Shown here: one piece after another, positions 9,294 to 17,812 of the stretch | Layout: every line of letters starts with the position of its first letter | How positions within the stretch are numbered: the stretch's first letter is position 1 | Assembly (NCBI GenBank): GCA_035942915.1 | Contig: DASZCR010000007.1 | Coordinates: 1-36,715 of the forward strand | Length of the DNA: 36,715 bases | Origin: DASZCR01 sp035942915 | GTDB taxonomy: Bacteria > Acidobacteriota > Blastocatellia > Pyrinomonadales > Pyrinomonadaceae | Direction of reading: 5' to 3' | Translations under genes and position numbers: made by a program | Notes under the pieces: model-generated | What the model was told of the DNA's origin: nothing | The model's database searches: none | What the model saw: only the letters and a program-made list of their open reading frames with translations

Positions 9294-9333
9294 AAAAGCC
9301 GCCGGACGCTTCGCGAAGCATCCGGCGGCTTTT
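9294..9333 (-). terminator. Hairpin terminator downstream of the DUF4214 protein gene
   Basis: AAAAGCCGCCGGA and its complement TCCGGCGGCTTTT flank a self-complementary GCTTCGCGAAGC core, giving a nearly perfect stem with A/T runs on both sides. It sits 41 bp past the stop codon of the minus-strand DUF4214 gene and upstream of the HisKA gene. Confidence 0.85.
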
Positions 9334-9374
9334 CCCCTTGTCCCCCCTTGCAATAAAAACCCGACTTGCGTTCC

Positions 9375-11708
9375 TTACGGCTGACCGAAGCGGCCTCGAT
9401 ACTCGGTCGAGTAGAGGAAGCCGAAAATCATGTGGCGATAGTCGCCCGTCCGATTAATCGTCCTCACCCAACCCTCGAAGCCGAGTTGGTCTGGGTCGCG
9501 TCTGAGATAGCCGAAGTACTGCATGGTGACGAAAGCTTCGTTGAAGAAGCGGACTTCGACCTCGCGGCTCTCGACGACTTCGCGTAAGACCTGCGCGCGC
9601 GTCTTGCGTCCTTCCCTCAAGTCGGCGATGAGTTGCGCACGGTTGGCGAGCGCCACTTCGGCCACGCGTTCGAGTTCGGAGACGAAGGCCGAGGCATCCT
9701 GAAACTGCGCCTGATTGAACTTCGCCGTGAACTCCGGCCGCTGAACGAAGGCGTCGAGGAACGCCTGCTTGCTGGCCGCTTCCTCGGCCGGGCTTTGCGC
9801 GCCGCCAATCTTCACCATGTCGGGCAGGAACTCGTTGTAGCGCGGACGGCGGTCGAGGCCGACCTCGTAGAAACGATAGACCCAGTAGCCGCGCGTCTGG
9901 AACTCCTGCGACTGGAAGAAGCCCTTCGAGACGTGGACGCGGTCGCAGGTCGGGTTCGCCGTGCCGTAACCGCCGCCGGGGCAGCCTGCGAGCGTCTGCA
10001 CCCAGTTGTTCAAACCCGTGTTGTCGGGCGCGCGGTTGAGGAAGTCAACGTACTGCTGACGCGCGAAGAAGGCCGCGTCGTCAATCGGGTGCGAGATGGT
10101 GGCCGTAGCCGGGAACGCTCCTGCCAGCAGTATCGCGCCCGTCTGGTCTGCTACGGCGACGCTTGCGCCGGGCACGAACGTCGGCACGAACTGTCCATCG
10201 TTGGTGTTGCGTTCGAGTTCGGCCTCGAAGAAGTTGCCGAGCGTGATGCGGCCGACCTCCGCGCCGTTATAGAGCACGGTCAGGACTGTGCCGAGCGGAA
10301 GATTCATGTCCTCGACTTCGACCTTGAAGCGGCGGCTGCCATCAGCGCGCAGGCGGAAGACGGCCACGCCCTGCGGGAGCACGCCGTTGATGCGCGCGCC
10401 GCCGAGTGTCGTCTCAAAGCGTTGCTCGGTGCCGTTGCCCGGCGTCGGCGAAGGCTGTGGCGTCGGCGTCGGGTTGGGCGAAGGTGCGGGAGCGGTCTGG
10501 TTGAAAGAGCCTGTGACGAGCACCGCGCCCGTCTGGTCTGTGACGGTGACGGTCGTGCCGTTAACGACGTTCGGGACAAACTGCCCGTCGTTGGTGTTCA
10601 GTTCGAGTTCGCCTTCACGGAACGGGCCGAGGACAATCTGGCCGACGCGGTTGCCATCGACGAGGACGTTGAAGACCGTTCCGGCCGGACGGTTGACGTT
10701 CTCGACCTCGGTCTTGAAGCGCGTGCTGCCGTCGAGGCGGCGACGAAACTCTGCCTTACCCTTGATGGTCTGACCGTTGACGACCGCGCCGACCAAGTTG
10801 GCGAAGACTCTCGTCTCGCCCGCCTGACCGTCGCCGTCATTGTCGTCGTCGTCGTCATTGTCGGGAGTCGGCGAAGGCGTCGCGCCGGGTGTCGGAGTGG
10901 GTGTGGCTCCCGGAGTCGGCGTCGGTGTAGCGCCGGGCGTCGGCGTCGGGTTCGGGTTCGGTCTGGCCGAGCAGCCCGTGCCGACGAGCGGCTCGACAGC
11001 GTCTTCACCCGTCACGAAGCCCATGCGGCCGCCGCCCTGAATCTGCCAGCGCGAAAGGCGCGTGCCGACGATAGCGTTGGTCGGTGTGGGAAAGACGAGG
11101 GCGGCCGTCTCCGGGCTTTCGCGCCCGACAAACGGATTCGACGCGCTGACGACGAGGACGCGCCCCAATGCGTCAACGCAGTAGGAGAAGAGCGCCGTCA
11201 GTTCGTGCTCGACGGCGATGGTCTGGTCAGGCTCCATCTGAAAGATGCCGCCTTCGCTGCAATCCTTCGACTGAATCTTCATGTCGATGCCGCTGCCCGA
11301 ACGTTCCAAGACCATCTGCTCGCTGTTGATGTCGATGCTCAGGTTCGACGTGAGCGTCCGGCCGTGCAGCGGCGTCTTGCGTGCGAAGATGGTGACGCGC
11401 TGATTGCCGGTGATGTCGCTCTGAAGCGTGTAGTTGCGGACGGTGAAGGTGTCGAGTTCAACGTCGTAGCTGACGAACTTGCCGCGCACCTGAGCCGTCA
11501 GGCCAGCGCCGACCGGCACGCTGAAACGCGCCTGGTCGCCGCCGAAGGTGCGCCCGTCCGAGAGCGTCACGGTGAACGAGCCGCTGCAATCTTTGCCCGC
11601 GTAGACGGGCACGGACGCGGCGGCCACAAGCCCCGCGAACAGCACGCAAGCGACGACCGCCGAGCGCAGGGCGGTCAAGCGAAAACTCTTAATCATCTTA
11701 CTCATCAT
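9375..11708 (-). CDS. Exported protein with Pro-Thr linkers, two CHRD-like domains and a C-terminal DUF4214 module
   Basis: ATG 11708 or 11705 starts the protein; GGAGGGG lies five to eight bases upstream. A signal peptide (VVACVLFAGLVAAASVPVYA) precedes an N-terminal beta domain of about 230 residues with several Cys. Then come a PTPTPGAT-repeat linker and an acidic patch (DNDDDDDNDGDG). Two copies of a roughly 100-residue CHRD-like beta domain follow (GKAEFRRRLDGSTRFKTEVE, then VAVFRLRADGSRRFKVEVED), each with a LNTNDGQFVP- or RNTNDGQFVP-type strand, split by a second Pro-rich linker. The last 220 or so residues are DUF4214, ending MQYFGYLRRDPDQLGFEGWV and YSTEYRGRFGQP. It should be secreted or surface-located; function unknown. 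The same C-terminus recurs in the S8 protease at 15084. It is divergent from the TPR-CHAT gene. Confidence 0.9.
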   Translation of the reverse strand: MMSKMIKSFRLTALRSAVVACVLFAGLVAAASVPVYAGKDCSGSFTVTLSDGRTFGGDQARFSVPVGAGLTAQVRGKFVSYDVELDTFTVRNYTLQSDITGNQRVTIFARKTPLHGRTLTSNLSIDINSEQMVLERSGSGIDMKIQSKDCSEGGIFQMEPDQTIAVEHELTALFSYCVDALGRVLVVSASNPFVGRESPETAALVFPTPTNAIVGTRLSRWQIQGGGRMGFVTGEDAVEPLVGTGCSARPNPNPTPTPGATPTPTPGATPTPTPGATPSPTPDNDDDDDNDGDGQAGETRVFANLVGAVVNGQTIKGKAEFRRRLDGSTRFKTEVENVNRPAGTVFNVLVDGNRVGQIVLGPFREGELELNTNDGQFVPNVVNGTTVTVTDQTGAVLVTGSFNQTAPAPSPNPTPTPQPSPTPGNGTEQRFETTLGGARINGVLPQGVAVFRLRADGSRRFKVEVEDMNLPLGTVLTVLYNGAEVGRITLGNFFEAELERNTNDGQFVPTFVPGASVAVADQTGAILLAGAFPATATISHPIDDAAFFARQQYVDFLNRAPDNTGLNNWVQTLAGCPGGGYGTANPTCDRVHVSKGFFQSQEFQTRGYWVYRFYEVGLDRRPRYNEFLPDMVKIGGAQSPAEEAASKQAFLDAFVQRPEFTAKFNQAQFQDASAFVSELERVAEVALANRAQLIADLREGRKTRAQVLREVVESREVEVRFFNEAFVTMQYFGYLRRDPDQLGFEGWVRTINRTGDYRHMIFGFLYSTEYRGRFGQP
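10863..10962 (-). repeat. In-gene tandem repeat encoding a PTPTPGAT linker
   Basis: About four degenerate 24-bp units (GGTGTCGGAGTGGGTGTGGC-like on the plus strand) encode repeated PTPTPGAT in the minus-strand DUF4214 protein. It is a flexible interdomain linker and a likely site of length variation between strains. Confidence 0.8.
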
Positions 11709-11895
11709 TGCTTCCCCTCCGGGCGTTGGTTCTGTTTCTCCAAGAGTCTTGTGGGTCGCCTCCGCGCTGAAGAGACGTTTCCCCGGTCGCCTGAACAGTG
11801 CGAAGCTGAGCGGCGGAAATACATCGGACGTGAAATTTTGCTTTGCACCGGAGAGGCCGGACAGTGCGGCTGGACAAACATGAGAGCCGCGCCCT

Positions 11896-14745
11896 ATGCT
11901 CTCGCGCATGGAGCTTGCGGAGTTGGCGACGCGTCTCGTCGAGGCCAACGACGAGGAACGACGCAGCGCGTTGCTGCTCGAACATCCACATCTGGTCGGC
12001 GTCCCGCTCGCCTATGCGCTGAAAGAGATTTGCTATGAGGCTTGGAGCAGCGAGCCGCAACGCGCGGTCGCCGCCGCCGCCGCCCTGCGCTCGCTCACGC
12101 GCTTTACGCCCGACGCGGAAGTGGCCGCGCTGGCCGAGTGGGTCGCCGGTATCGCCTCGCTCGTCGATGGCCGGATGGAGCGCGCCATCTCTCATCTAAA
12201 CGACGCGGAAGCGCGTTTCCTCAATCTCAACCAGCCGCACACGGCCGCCTCTACGCAGGTCAGCAAACTCTACGCGCTGGCCGTTCTCGGCCACTACGAC
12301 GAGGCCGTCGAATGTGGTCTGCGCGCACGCGCAGTCTTTCTCGCCTCCGGCGACGAGCGCGCCGCCGGACGCGTCGAGCACAACATCGGCAACATCTATT
12401 TTCGCCGCGCGCGCTACGCCGAAGCCGAGCAGTTTCAACTCGCCGCACGCGCACGCTTCCTCGCCCTCGGCGACGAACAACAACTCGTCAAGATAGACAA
12501 CAGCCTCGCCGTCATTCATTCGCAGCAGTACCGCTTCCGCTCCGCCGAACAACTCTACGTCGAGGCGCTCAGACGCGCCGAGCGCGCCGGGCTTGTCGTC
12601 ACGCAAGCCGAAATCGAATCGGGCATCGGCACCTTCGCGCTCTTTCAGGGACGCTACGACCGCGCTCTCGACTTTCTCGAACGCGCACGCCGTAAGTTCT
12701 CTGAACTCGGCATGCCGCACGAGTCGGCCGTCTCCGAATTGGAAATCGCCGACACCTATCTCGAACTCAACCTCTGGCCTGAAGCGGCCGCCATCTACGA
12801 ACGCGTCACGCCGACCTTCTCGCAGTTGGAGATGCGCGCCGAACAGGCGCAGGCGCTCGCGCATCACGGCCGCGCCAGCATCCTTCTCGGTCAGATAGAG
12901 GAGGCCTACAGGTTGCTCGAAGAGGCGCGGCGTCTCTACGCCGCCGAGGGCAACCGCGTCGGCGAAGCGCAGGTCACGCTGACGGAGGCGCAACTGCACT
13001 ACGCGGCCGGAGATTACGCGCGCGCCGAACGCTCTGCGCGCGAAGCGGCCGCACCACTCGAAGAGGCCGGAGCGGTCGGCCGTCTGCTGCTGGCGCGTTG
13101 GCTCTGCGGCGATTCCGCCCGCGCGCAAGGACGCACGCGAGACGCGCGCACGCTTCTCGAAGCGACGCTTGAGGCGGCCGAAAGCCACGAGCAGCCGCAA
13201 ATTGCCTGGCGCTGCTACACGTCGCTCGGCGTGCTCGCCGCTGCCGAAGGCGACACTGAAGCGGCCGAACGTTCGCTTAAACGCGCCGTCGAATTGATAG
13301 AGACACTGCGCGCGCCGCTTCCGGCCGAGGAGTTTCGCACAGCCTTCTTCACGGATAAGTTGGTCGCCTATGACGAACTCGTCCGCCTCTGTCTGAAAGA
13401 GAACGGGAGGGGCGCGCGCGTCGTCGAGGCTCTCGGCTTCGCCGAACGTGCTCGCTCGCGTGCGCTCGTAGACCTTCTGGGCGGCACGCTGCGCCCGCAC
13501 ACAGAACCGCGCGACCCCTTCGACGCGCGTCTGCTCGCGCGCCTCGAAGAGTTGCGCGAGGAGTTGAACTGGCTCTACAGCCGCATCAACCGCCCCGAAG
13601 AGGCGCGCGGCGCAGACGAGATGGCCGCGCTGCACGAGGCCGTGCGCGCACGCGAAGCGGAAACGCTCGAACTGACGCGACAGCTACAGCACCACTCGCC
13701 GGAGATGTTCCCGCACGCCGAACTGCTCGACGTGCCGCGCCTGCAAAGCGACCTCGGCGCAGACTGCGTGCTCGTCGAGTACACGGCCGTCGGCGACGAG
13801 TTGGTCGCCTTCGTCGTGACGGATGAACGGGTCGAGGTCGTGCGCGGATTGGGAAGCGAGCGAGAGGCGACGGCCGCGCTCGAACAGTTTCGTTTTCAAA
13901 TCAACACGCTCAGGTTCGGCGCATCGCGTATGCGGCAACACATGACGCACCTCGCGCAGCGCGCACGCAAGCATCTGGCAGTCCTCTATGAACTGCTGCT
14001 TGCGCCCGTCGCCGAACGTATTGGCGACCGGCGCCTCGTCGTCGTCCCGCACCGCGCTCTGCACTACGTCCCCTTCCATGCCCTGCACGACGGCGAGGCC
14101 TACGTCATCGAGCGGCGCGAGGTGACATACGCGCCGAGCGCCGTCGTCCTGCGTCACTGTCTGGCGCGTCCGCAGACGCCCTTCGAGCGAGCGTTGCTCT
14201 TAGGCGTGGCCGACGAGCAGACGCCGCGCGTGCGCGACGAGGTCGAGGAGATTGCGCCGCTCTTTCCCCGGCCGACGACGCTGCTCGACGAGGAGGCGAC
14301 CATCGAAGCGCTGCGCGAACGTGCGCCGCTGGCAGACATCCTCCACGTCGCCTGTCACGGACAGTTTCGTCCGAACAATCCACTCTTCTCGTCGCTGCAT
14401 CTGGCCGACGGGTGGTTGACCGTGCGCGAGGCGGCCAAGCTCGACCTCCTGCGTTGCGGCCTCGTCACCCTGAGCGCCTGTGAGACGGGTGTCAGCCACG
14501 TCGCGCCGGGCGACGAGTTGCTCGGACTCGTCCGCGCCTTTCTCGCCGCCGGAGCGCCGTCGCTTGTCCTCAGCCTGTGGACGGTGGACGACGACACGAC
14601 AGCGCGGCTGATGACGAGTTTCTACAGAGCCTTGCGTGGCGGAGCGCGTCCGGCCGCTGCGCTCCGCCGCGCGCAGGTCGAACTGCTCGCAGAGGCGCAG
14701 CACCCCTATTTCTGGTCGCCCTTCGTCCTCGTCGGACGCTGGTAG
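11896..14745 (+). CDS. TPR-CHAT protein (caspase/separase-like protease domain)
   Basis: This 949-residue soluble protein has a helical N-terminal half of tetratricopeptide repeats (about 70-480, for example RAAGRVEHNIGNIYFRRARY, YAEAEQFQLAARARFLALGD, FALFQGRYDRALDFLERARR). A middle helical region leads to a C-terminal CHAT domain (about 640-949). The catalytic dyad is visible: His821 in ILHVACHGQF and Cys862 in LVTLSACETGVS, followed by GDELLGLVRAFLAAGAPS and SLWTVDDDTTARLM. The end, HPYFWSPFVLVGRW, is typical of CHAT proteins. Such proteins are cysteine peptidases released or gated by the TPR arm; some serve in CRISPR type III-E or gasdermin-type defence, but neither context is present here. 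ATG 11911 is an alternative start; neither has a strong ribosome site. It is divergent from one DUF4214 gene and upstream of another. Confidence 0.93.
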   Translation: MLSRMELAELATRLVEANDEERRSALLLEHPHLVGVPLAYALKEICYEAWSSEPQRAVAAAAALRSLTRFTPDAEVAALAEWVAGIASLVDGRMERAISHLNDAEARFLNLNQPHTAASTQVSKLYALAVLGHYDEAVECGLRARAVFLASGDERAAGRVEHNIGNIYFRRARYAEAEQFQLAARARFLALGDEQQLVKIDNSLAVIHSQQYRFRSAEQLYVEALRRAERAGLVVTQAEIESGIGTFALFQGRYDRALDFLERARRKFSELGMPHESAVSELEIADTYLELNLWPEAAAIYERVTPTFSQLEMRAEQAQALAHHGRASILLGQIEEAYRLLEEARRLYAAEGNRVGEAQVTLTEAQLHYAAGDYARAERSAREAAAPLEEAGAVGRLLLARWLCGDSARAQGRTRDARTLLEATLEAAESHEQPQIAWRCYTSLGVLAAAEGDTEAAERSLKRAVELIETLRAPLPAEEFRTAFFTDKLVAYDELVRLCLKENGRGARVVEALGFAERARSRALVDLLGGTLRPHTEPRDPFDARLLARLEELREELNWLYSRINRPEEARGADEMAALHEAVRAREAETLELTRQLQHHSPEMFPHAELLDVPRLQSDLGADCVLVEYTAVGDELVAFVVTDERVEVVRGLGSEREATAALEQFRFQINTLRFGASRMRQHMTHLAQRARKHLAVLYELLLAPVAERIGDRRLVVVPHRALHYVPFHALHDGEAYVIERREVTYAPSAVVLRHCLARPQTPFERALLLGVADEQTPRVRDEVEEIAPLFPRPTTLLDEEATIEALRERAPLADILHVACHGQFRPNNPLFSSLHLADGWLTVREAAKLDLLRCGLVTLSACETGVSHVAPGDELLGLVRAFLAAGAPSLVLSLWTVDDDTTARLMTSFYRALRGGARPAAALRRAQVELLAEAQHPYFWSPFVLVGRW

Positions 14746-15083
14746 CAGAAGGGTGTTTCAGAATGAAACTCGCCGCCCGCGCCGAAGCCTGCTGTCAGGG
14801 CTGCGGCCGCCTCTCAGACGACGCATGAATCCCCCTAAATTGTTGAAAAAGCTGCTTTAGCGGTCTTTCGACAGCAACCGTCGGCACGGGTCTTGCATCT
14901 TACCCAACCCCGATGGATGTCGTGCCGGAAAAGTTAGAGAGGCCACGTATTTTTGCCCTTCGCCGACGCACTGTCGGAACGGCAAAAGTTTCCGTCCTCG
15001 CTCCGGCCGGACGGCCGGAAGGCCATAGCCGTCTCGACTGAACGGCGCAGTTTCAGCCACTTAGCGGCGAAGGGTGTCGCGCA
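14746..15083 (+). other. Intergenic region with sigma-54-type promoter and structured leader
   Basis: No convincing gene lies in these 338 bp. A 21-codon frame at 14764-14829 follows the CHAT gene but has no supporting features. The rest holds the -24/-12 promoter at 14881-14897 and a roughly 175-nt leader to the S8 protease start. The leader has at least three hairpins: CCGAC/GTCGG (14963-14977), CCGGCC-GGAC-GGCCGG (15003-15018) and GCCGT/ACGGC (15028-15046). Between the first two lies an unpaired-looking GGCAAAAGTTTCCG. It may be a cis-regulatory RNA, but I could not match a named class. Confidence 0.5.
14881..14897 (+). promoter_or_regulatory. Sigma-54-type (-24/-12) promoter for the S8 protease gene
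   Basis: TCGGCACGGGTCTTGCA has GG at 14883-14884 and GC at 14895-14896, exactly ten bases apart, matching TGGCACG-N4-TTGCA except for its first base. The start point would be near 14908, leaving a leader of about 175 nt. Confidence 0.7.
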
Positions 15084-17513
15084 ATGCGTATCAGAGGTGA
15101 GAAGTGTGCAGGGCTTTTGTGCCTGATGGCGGCGTTTTTCGCGCTCGTATGGGCACTGGCGCAGCCTCCGGTCGCAGAGGCCGGAGTCAATGACGATTTC
15201 GTCGCGGGCGAGGTGGTCGTTAAGCTGACGAGCGCGGCCGAGTTGTCGTCTGTCGCTGCGGCTTACGGCCTCGCCCTGCCGCCGCTCGACCAGTTCGGCG
15301 CGCGCCCCATCTACCGCTTGAGAATCGCCGACGGCGAGCCGGTCGCGCAGAAGGTGACGCGGATGACGAACCTCGCCGAGACGCGAGTCGTCTACGCCGA
15401 GCCTAACTATAATTTCCTTCCGCCGGAGGTCAACCGTCCCTCCTGGAGCATCGGTCAGGACTTCATCGTCGGCGGCGATTTCAACGCTTACAAAGCCCAG
15501 TGGGCGGCGCAGACGTTGCGCCTGTCGGTCGCGCATAACGTGACGCGCGGCGCGGGCGTCAAAGTGGCCGTCCTCGACACGGGCGTCGAAGCGTCGCACC
15601 CGGCGCTGGTCGGTCGCGTCCTTCCCGGTTTCGATTTCGTTGACATGGACAACGACGCGAGCGAGGTCGCCAGCCCGACATCGAAGGGCGCTTACGGTCA
15701 CGGCACGCACGTCGCCGGACTCATCGCGCTCGTCGCGCCCGAAGCTCAGATACTTCCTGTCCGCGTGCTCGACCCAGAAGGCGTCGGCAACGTCTGGGTG
15801 CTCTCCGAAGCTTTGGCCTACGCGGCCGACCCGGATGGCAATCCGGCCACAGACGACGGCGCAGACATCATCAACCTCAGTCTCGGCACGATACGCCGGA
15901 CAAAACTTCTGTCGAGCCTTCTTTCAAAGGTCTGTAGCGATGTGCCGACGCCCGGCGTTGACGACGACTTCCCCGCCATCGGCAACCCGAACGTCGTCGT
16001 CGTCGCGGCGGCCGGTAACACGGGCGACCAGACCGAAGTCTACCCCGGCGCGGAGAACATCAACGGACTGCTGGCCGTCGCCGCGACGACGAAGACCGAC
16101 CGGCTCGCCTCCTTCTCGACGCGCGGCTCATGGATTGGTGCGGCCGCTCCGGGCGACGAAATCGTGAGCAGCGTTCCCGGCGGGCAGTACGGCACGTGGC
16201 GCGGCACTTCGATGGCCGCACCCTTCGCCGCAGGCGGCGCGGCTCTGCTGCGCGCGGCCTTCCCGCTCCTCAAGCAAGCGAAAATCGTTGACCACCTCGA
16301 ACGCACCGGAGACGAAATCAACGCCGACGTGAAAATGCGTCTCGACCTCGGCACGGCGCTCACGCGGACGCCCGAAATCGACGTGCCCCCGTCGCCCGTA
16401 CCCGGTGCTTCCGTCATACAGTTCAGCGCCCCCATCTACAGCACGGCTGAAAACGGCGCGACCGGAATGGCGACCCTGAGCGTCACGCGCACGGGCGATG
16501 CCTCGCAAGCGGCCTCCGTCAACTACAAGACTTGGGACACCTCCGGCCTTGTCGCCTGCGGCGCGCAAACCGGCAACGCCTCCGAGCGCTGCGATTACGC
16601 GACGAGCGTCGGCACGCTGCGTTGGGCGGCGGGCGAGACCGGCGCGAAGACCATCTCCGTCCCGGTCGTCGCAGACAAACTGTCTGAAGGCAATGAGACT
16701 TTCAACGTCACGCTGAGCGGCGCGACCGGCGCGACTCTCGGCACACAGACGGGCGCTACCGTCACCATCGTTGACGACACGGCTGCGCCCTCCGCGCAGA
16801 ATCCGATTGACGGCGTCGATTTCTTCATCCGCCAGCAGTACATAGACTTTCTCGGCCGCCAGCCCGACACGGTCGGCTTCCAGAACTGGGTCAGCACGCT
16901 CGCGCCCTGCCCCGGCGGAGGCTTCGGCCTTGCCAACTCGACCTGCGACCGCGTCCACGTGACCAAGAGTTTCTATCAATCGGACGAGTTCCAGACGCGC
17001 GGCTACTGGGCTTACAGGTTCTACGAGACGGCGTTCGGACGCCGCCCCGCTTACGCCGAGTTCATCCCCGACATGGCCTTGGTCGGCGGCCCGAAGTCGC
17101 CGGAGGAGGAGGCGCTCAGCAAGCAGCAGTTCACAGACGCCTTCGTGCTGCGACCGGAGTTCGTCCAAAAATACGGTGCGCTGACGGATGCGACGCTCTA
17201 CGTCGAGGCGTTGTTGCAGACGGCGGGGCTGCCGAACCACGCTGCGAAGGCGTCGCTGATTGCGGCCTTGCAGTCGAACCAGAAGACGCGCGCGCAGGTC
17301 TTAAAGGAGATTGTCGAAAGCGCAGAGGTCGAGAACAGGTTCTTCGTCCGGGGCTTCGTCTCGATGCAATATTTCGGTTATCTCAGACGCGACCCAGACG
17401 CGCTCGGCTTCGACAACTACGTCAACAAACTGACGCAGACCGGCGACCCGCGCCAGATGGTCTTCGACTTCATCTACTCGACCGAATACAGAGGCCGCTT
17501 CGGCACGCCCTGA
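15084..17513 (+). CDS. Secreted S8 (subtilisin-like) serine protease with Calx-beta and C-terminal DUF4214 domains
   Basis: The 809-residue precursor has a signal segment (GLLCLMAAFFALVWALA, cut near VAEAG) and a short I9-like propeptide (VAGEVVVKLTSAAELSSVAA to RVVYAEPNYNF). The S8 catalytic domain (about 150-420) has Asp165 in VAVLDTGV, His206 in GHGTHVAGL, the oxyanion Asn312 in AAAGNTG and Ser376 in GTSMAAPFAAG, so it should be active. A Calx-beta domain follows (about 435-567: SAPIYSTAENGATGMATLSV to TVTIVDD), likely calcium-binding. Residues about 575-809 are DUF4214, closely matching the C-terminus of the protein at 9375-11708 and ending YSTEYRGRFGTP. ATG 15084 has AAGGGT upstream. It is expressed from the sigma-54-type promoter and leader and probably acts outside the cell. 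Confidence 0.95.
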   Translation: MRIRGEKCAGLLCLMAAFFALVWALAQPPVAEAGVNDDFVAGEVVVKLTSAAELSSVAAAYGLALPPLDQFGARPIYRLRIADGEPVAQKVTRMTNLAETRVVYAEPNYNFLPPEVNRPSWSIGQDFIVGGDFNAYKAQWAAQTLRLSVAHNVTRGAGVKVAVLDTGVEASHPALVGRVLPGFDFVDMDNDASEVASPTSKGAYGHGTHVAGLIALVAPEAQILPVRVLDPEGVGNVWVLSEALAYAADPDGNPATDDGADIINLSLGTIRRTKLLSSLLSKVCSDVPTPGVDDDFPAIGNPNVVVVAAAGNTGDQTEVYPGAENINGLLAVAATTKTDRLASFSTRGSWIGAAAPGDEIVSSVPGGQYGTWRGTSMAAPFAAGGAALLRAAFPLLKQAKIVDHLERTGDEINADVKMRLDLGTALTRTPEIDVPPSPVPGASVIQFSAPIYSTAENGATGMATLSVTRTGDASQAASVNYKTWDTSGLVACGAQTGNASERCDYATSVGTLRWAAGETGAKTISVPVVADKLSEGNETFNVTLSGATGATLGTQTGATVTIVDDTAAPSAQNPIDGVDFFIRQQYIDFLGRQPDTVGFQNWVSTLAPCPGGGFGLANSTCDRVHVTKSFYQSDEFQTRGYWAYRFYETAFGRRPAYAEFIPDMALVGGPKSPEEEALSKQQFTDAFVLRPEFVQKYGALTDATLYVEALLQTAGLPNHAAKASLIAALQSNQKTRAQVLKEIVESAEVENRFFVRGFVSMQYFGYLRRDPDALGFDNYVNKLTQTGDPRQMVFDFIYSTEYRGRFGTP

Positions 17514-17609
17514 CGGCCTGCGAGCAGTAGTTTCAAGAGCGTTTGTGCGAGCCGGAGGGCGCGTGCGGACGACTGACGGGAGGGAGTTTGAGAGGTCGCT
17601 TTCGGCCAT

Positions 17610-17639
17610 TTGACAAGCGAACATTACAGTAGTTAAGCT
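17610..17639 (+). promoter_or_regulatory. Promoter of tRNA-Gln
   Basis: A perfect TTGACA (17610-17615) is followed after 17-18 bp by TTAAGCT (17633-17639), a weak -10 element. The tRNA begins 15 bp further on, as expected for a stable RNA gene. Confidence 0.5.
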
Positions 17640-17653
17640 TTTGTTGCTGTCGA

Positions 17654-17724
17654 TGCCCGATAGTGTAATGGTAACACGCCTGACTCTGGATCAGGTAATT
17701 GGGGTTCGAGTCCCTGTCGGGCAG
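17654..17724 (+). tRNA. tRNA-Gln (anticodon CTG)
   Basis: A full cloverleaf can be drawn. The acceptor stem TGCCCGA/TCGGGCA (17654-17660 with 17717-17723) is followed by discriminator G 17724. The D-arm contains AGTGTAATGGTAACAC. The anticodon stem CCTGA/TCAGG holds the loop CTCTGGA, giving anticodon CTG for CAG codons, and the T-arm reads GGGGTTCGAGTCCCT. The 71-nt length and the U1 start fit glutamine tRNAs. No CCA is encoded. Confidence 0.95.
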
Positions 17725-17736
17725 TAATCATTCGGG

Positions 17737-17771
17737 ATGGGTTCTGAAATTCTCGCGGTTTCAGAACCCAT
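17737..17771 (+). terminator. Hairpin terminator after tRNA-Gln
   Basis: ATGGGTTCTGAAA (17737-17749) and its exact complement (17759-17771) form a perfect 13-bp stem with a 9-nt loop twelve bases past the tRNA end, followed by TCGTCTTT. It would separate the tRNA from the membrane-protein gene. Confidence 0.7.
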
Positions 17772-17812
17772 TCGTCTTTATGGTCGGCCGTGCGAGACGG
17801 AGGGCTTTCACT

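Noticed and set aside
10863..10962. Short regularly spaced repeats resembling a CRISPR array
   Set aside because: The units are contiguous, degenerate, in frame and encode PTPTPGAT linkers; there are no unique spacers and no cas genes.
9633..12038. Long plus-strand open frame of 801 codons opposite the DUF4214 gene
   Set aside because: It is antisense to a gene with a signal peptide, repeats and recognisable domains; its product is Arg/Ala/Val-rich with no motifs, as expected for the complement of GC-rich coding DNA. The same applies to other long antisense frames such as 5874-7052, 12196-13635 and 33578-35650.
11896..14745. TPR-CHAT as part of a type III-E CRISPR (Craspase) system
   Set aside because: No gRAMP/Cas7-11, cas1, cas2 or repeat array is in the window.
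14764..14829. 21-residue frame MKLAARAEACCQGCGRLSDD after the CHAT gene
   Set aside because: It has three Cys but no clear ribosome site or partner gene, and is too short to support as a gene.
14960..15083. c-di-GMP-I (GEMM) riboswitch ahead of the S8 protease
   Set aside because: Only short strings match; the conserved GACGCAAAGCC-type core is not present, so I kept it as an unassigned structured leader.
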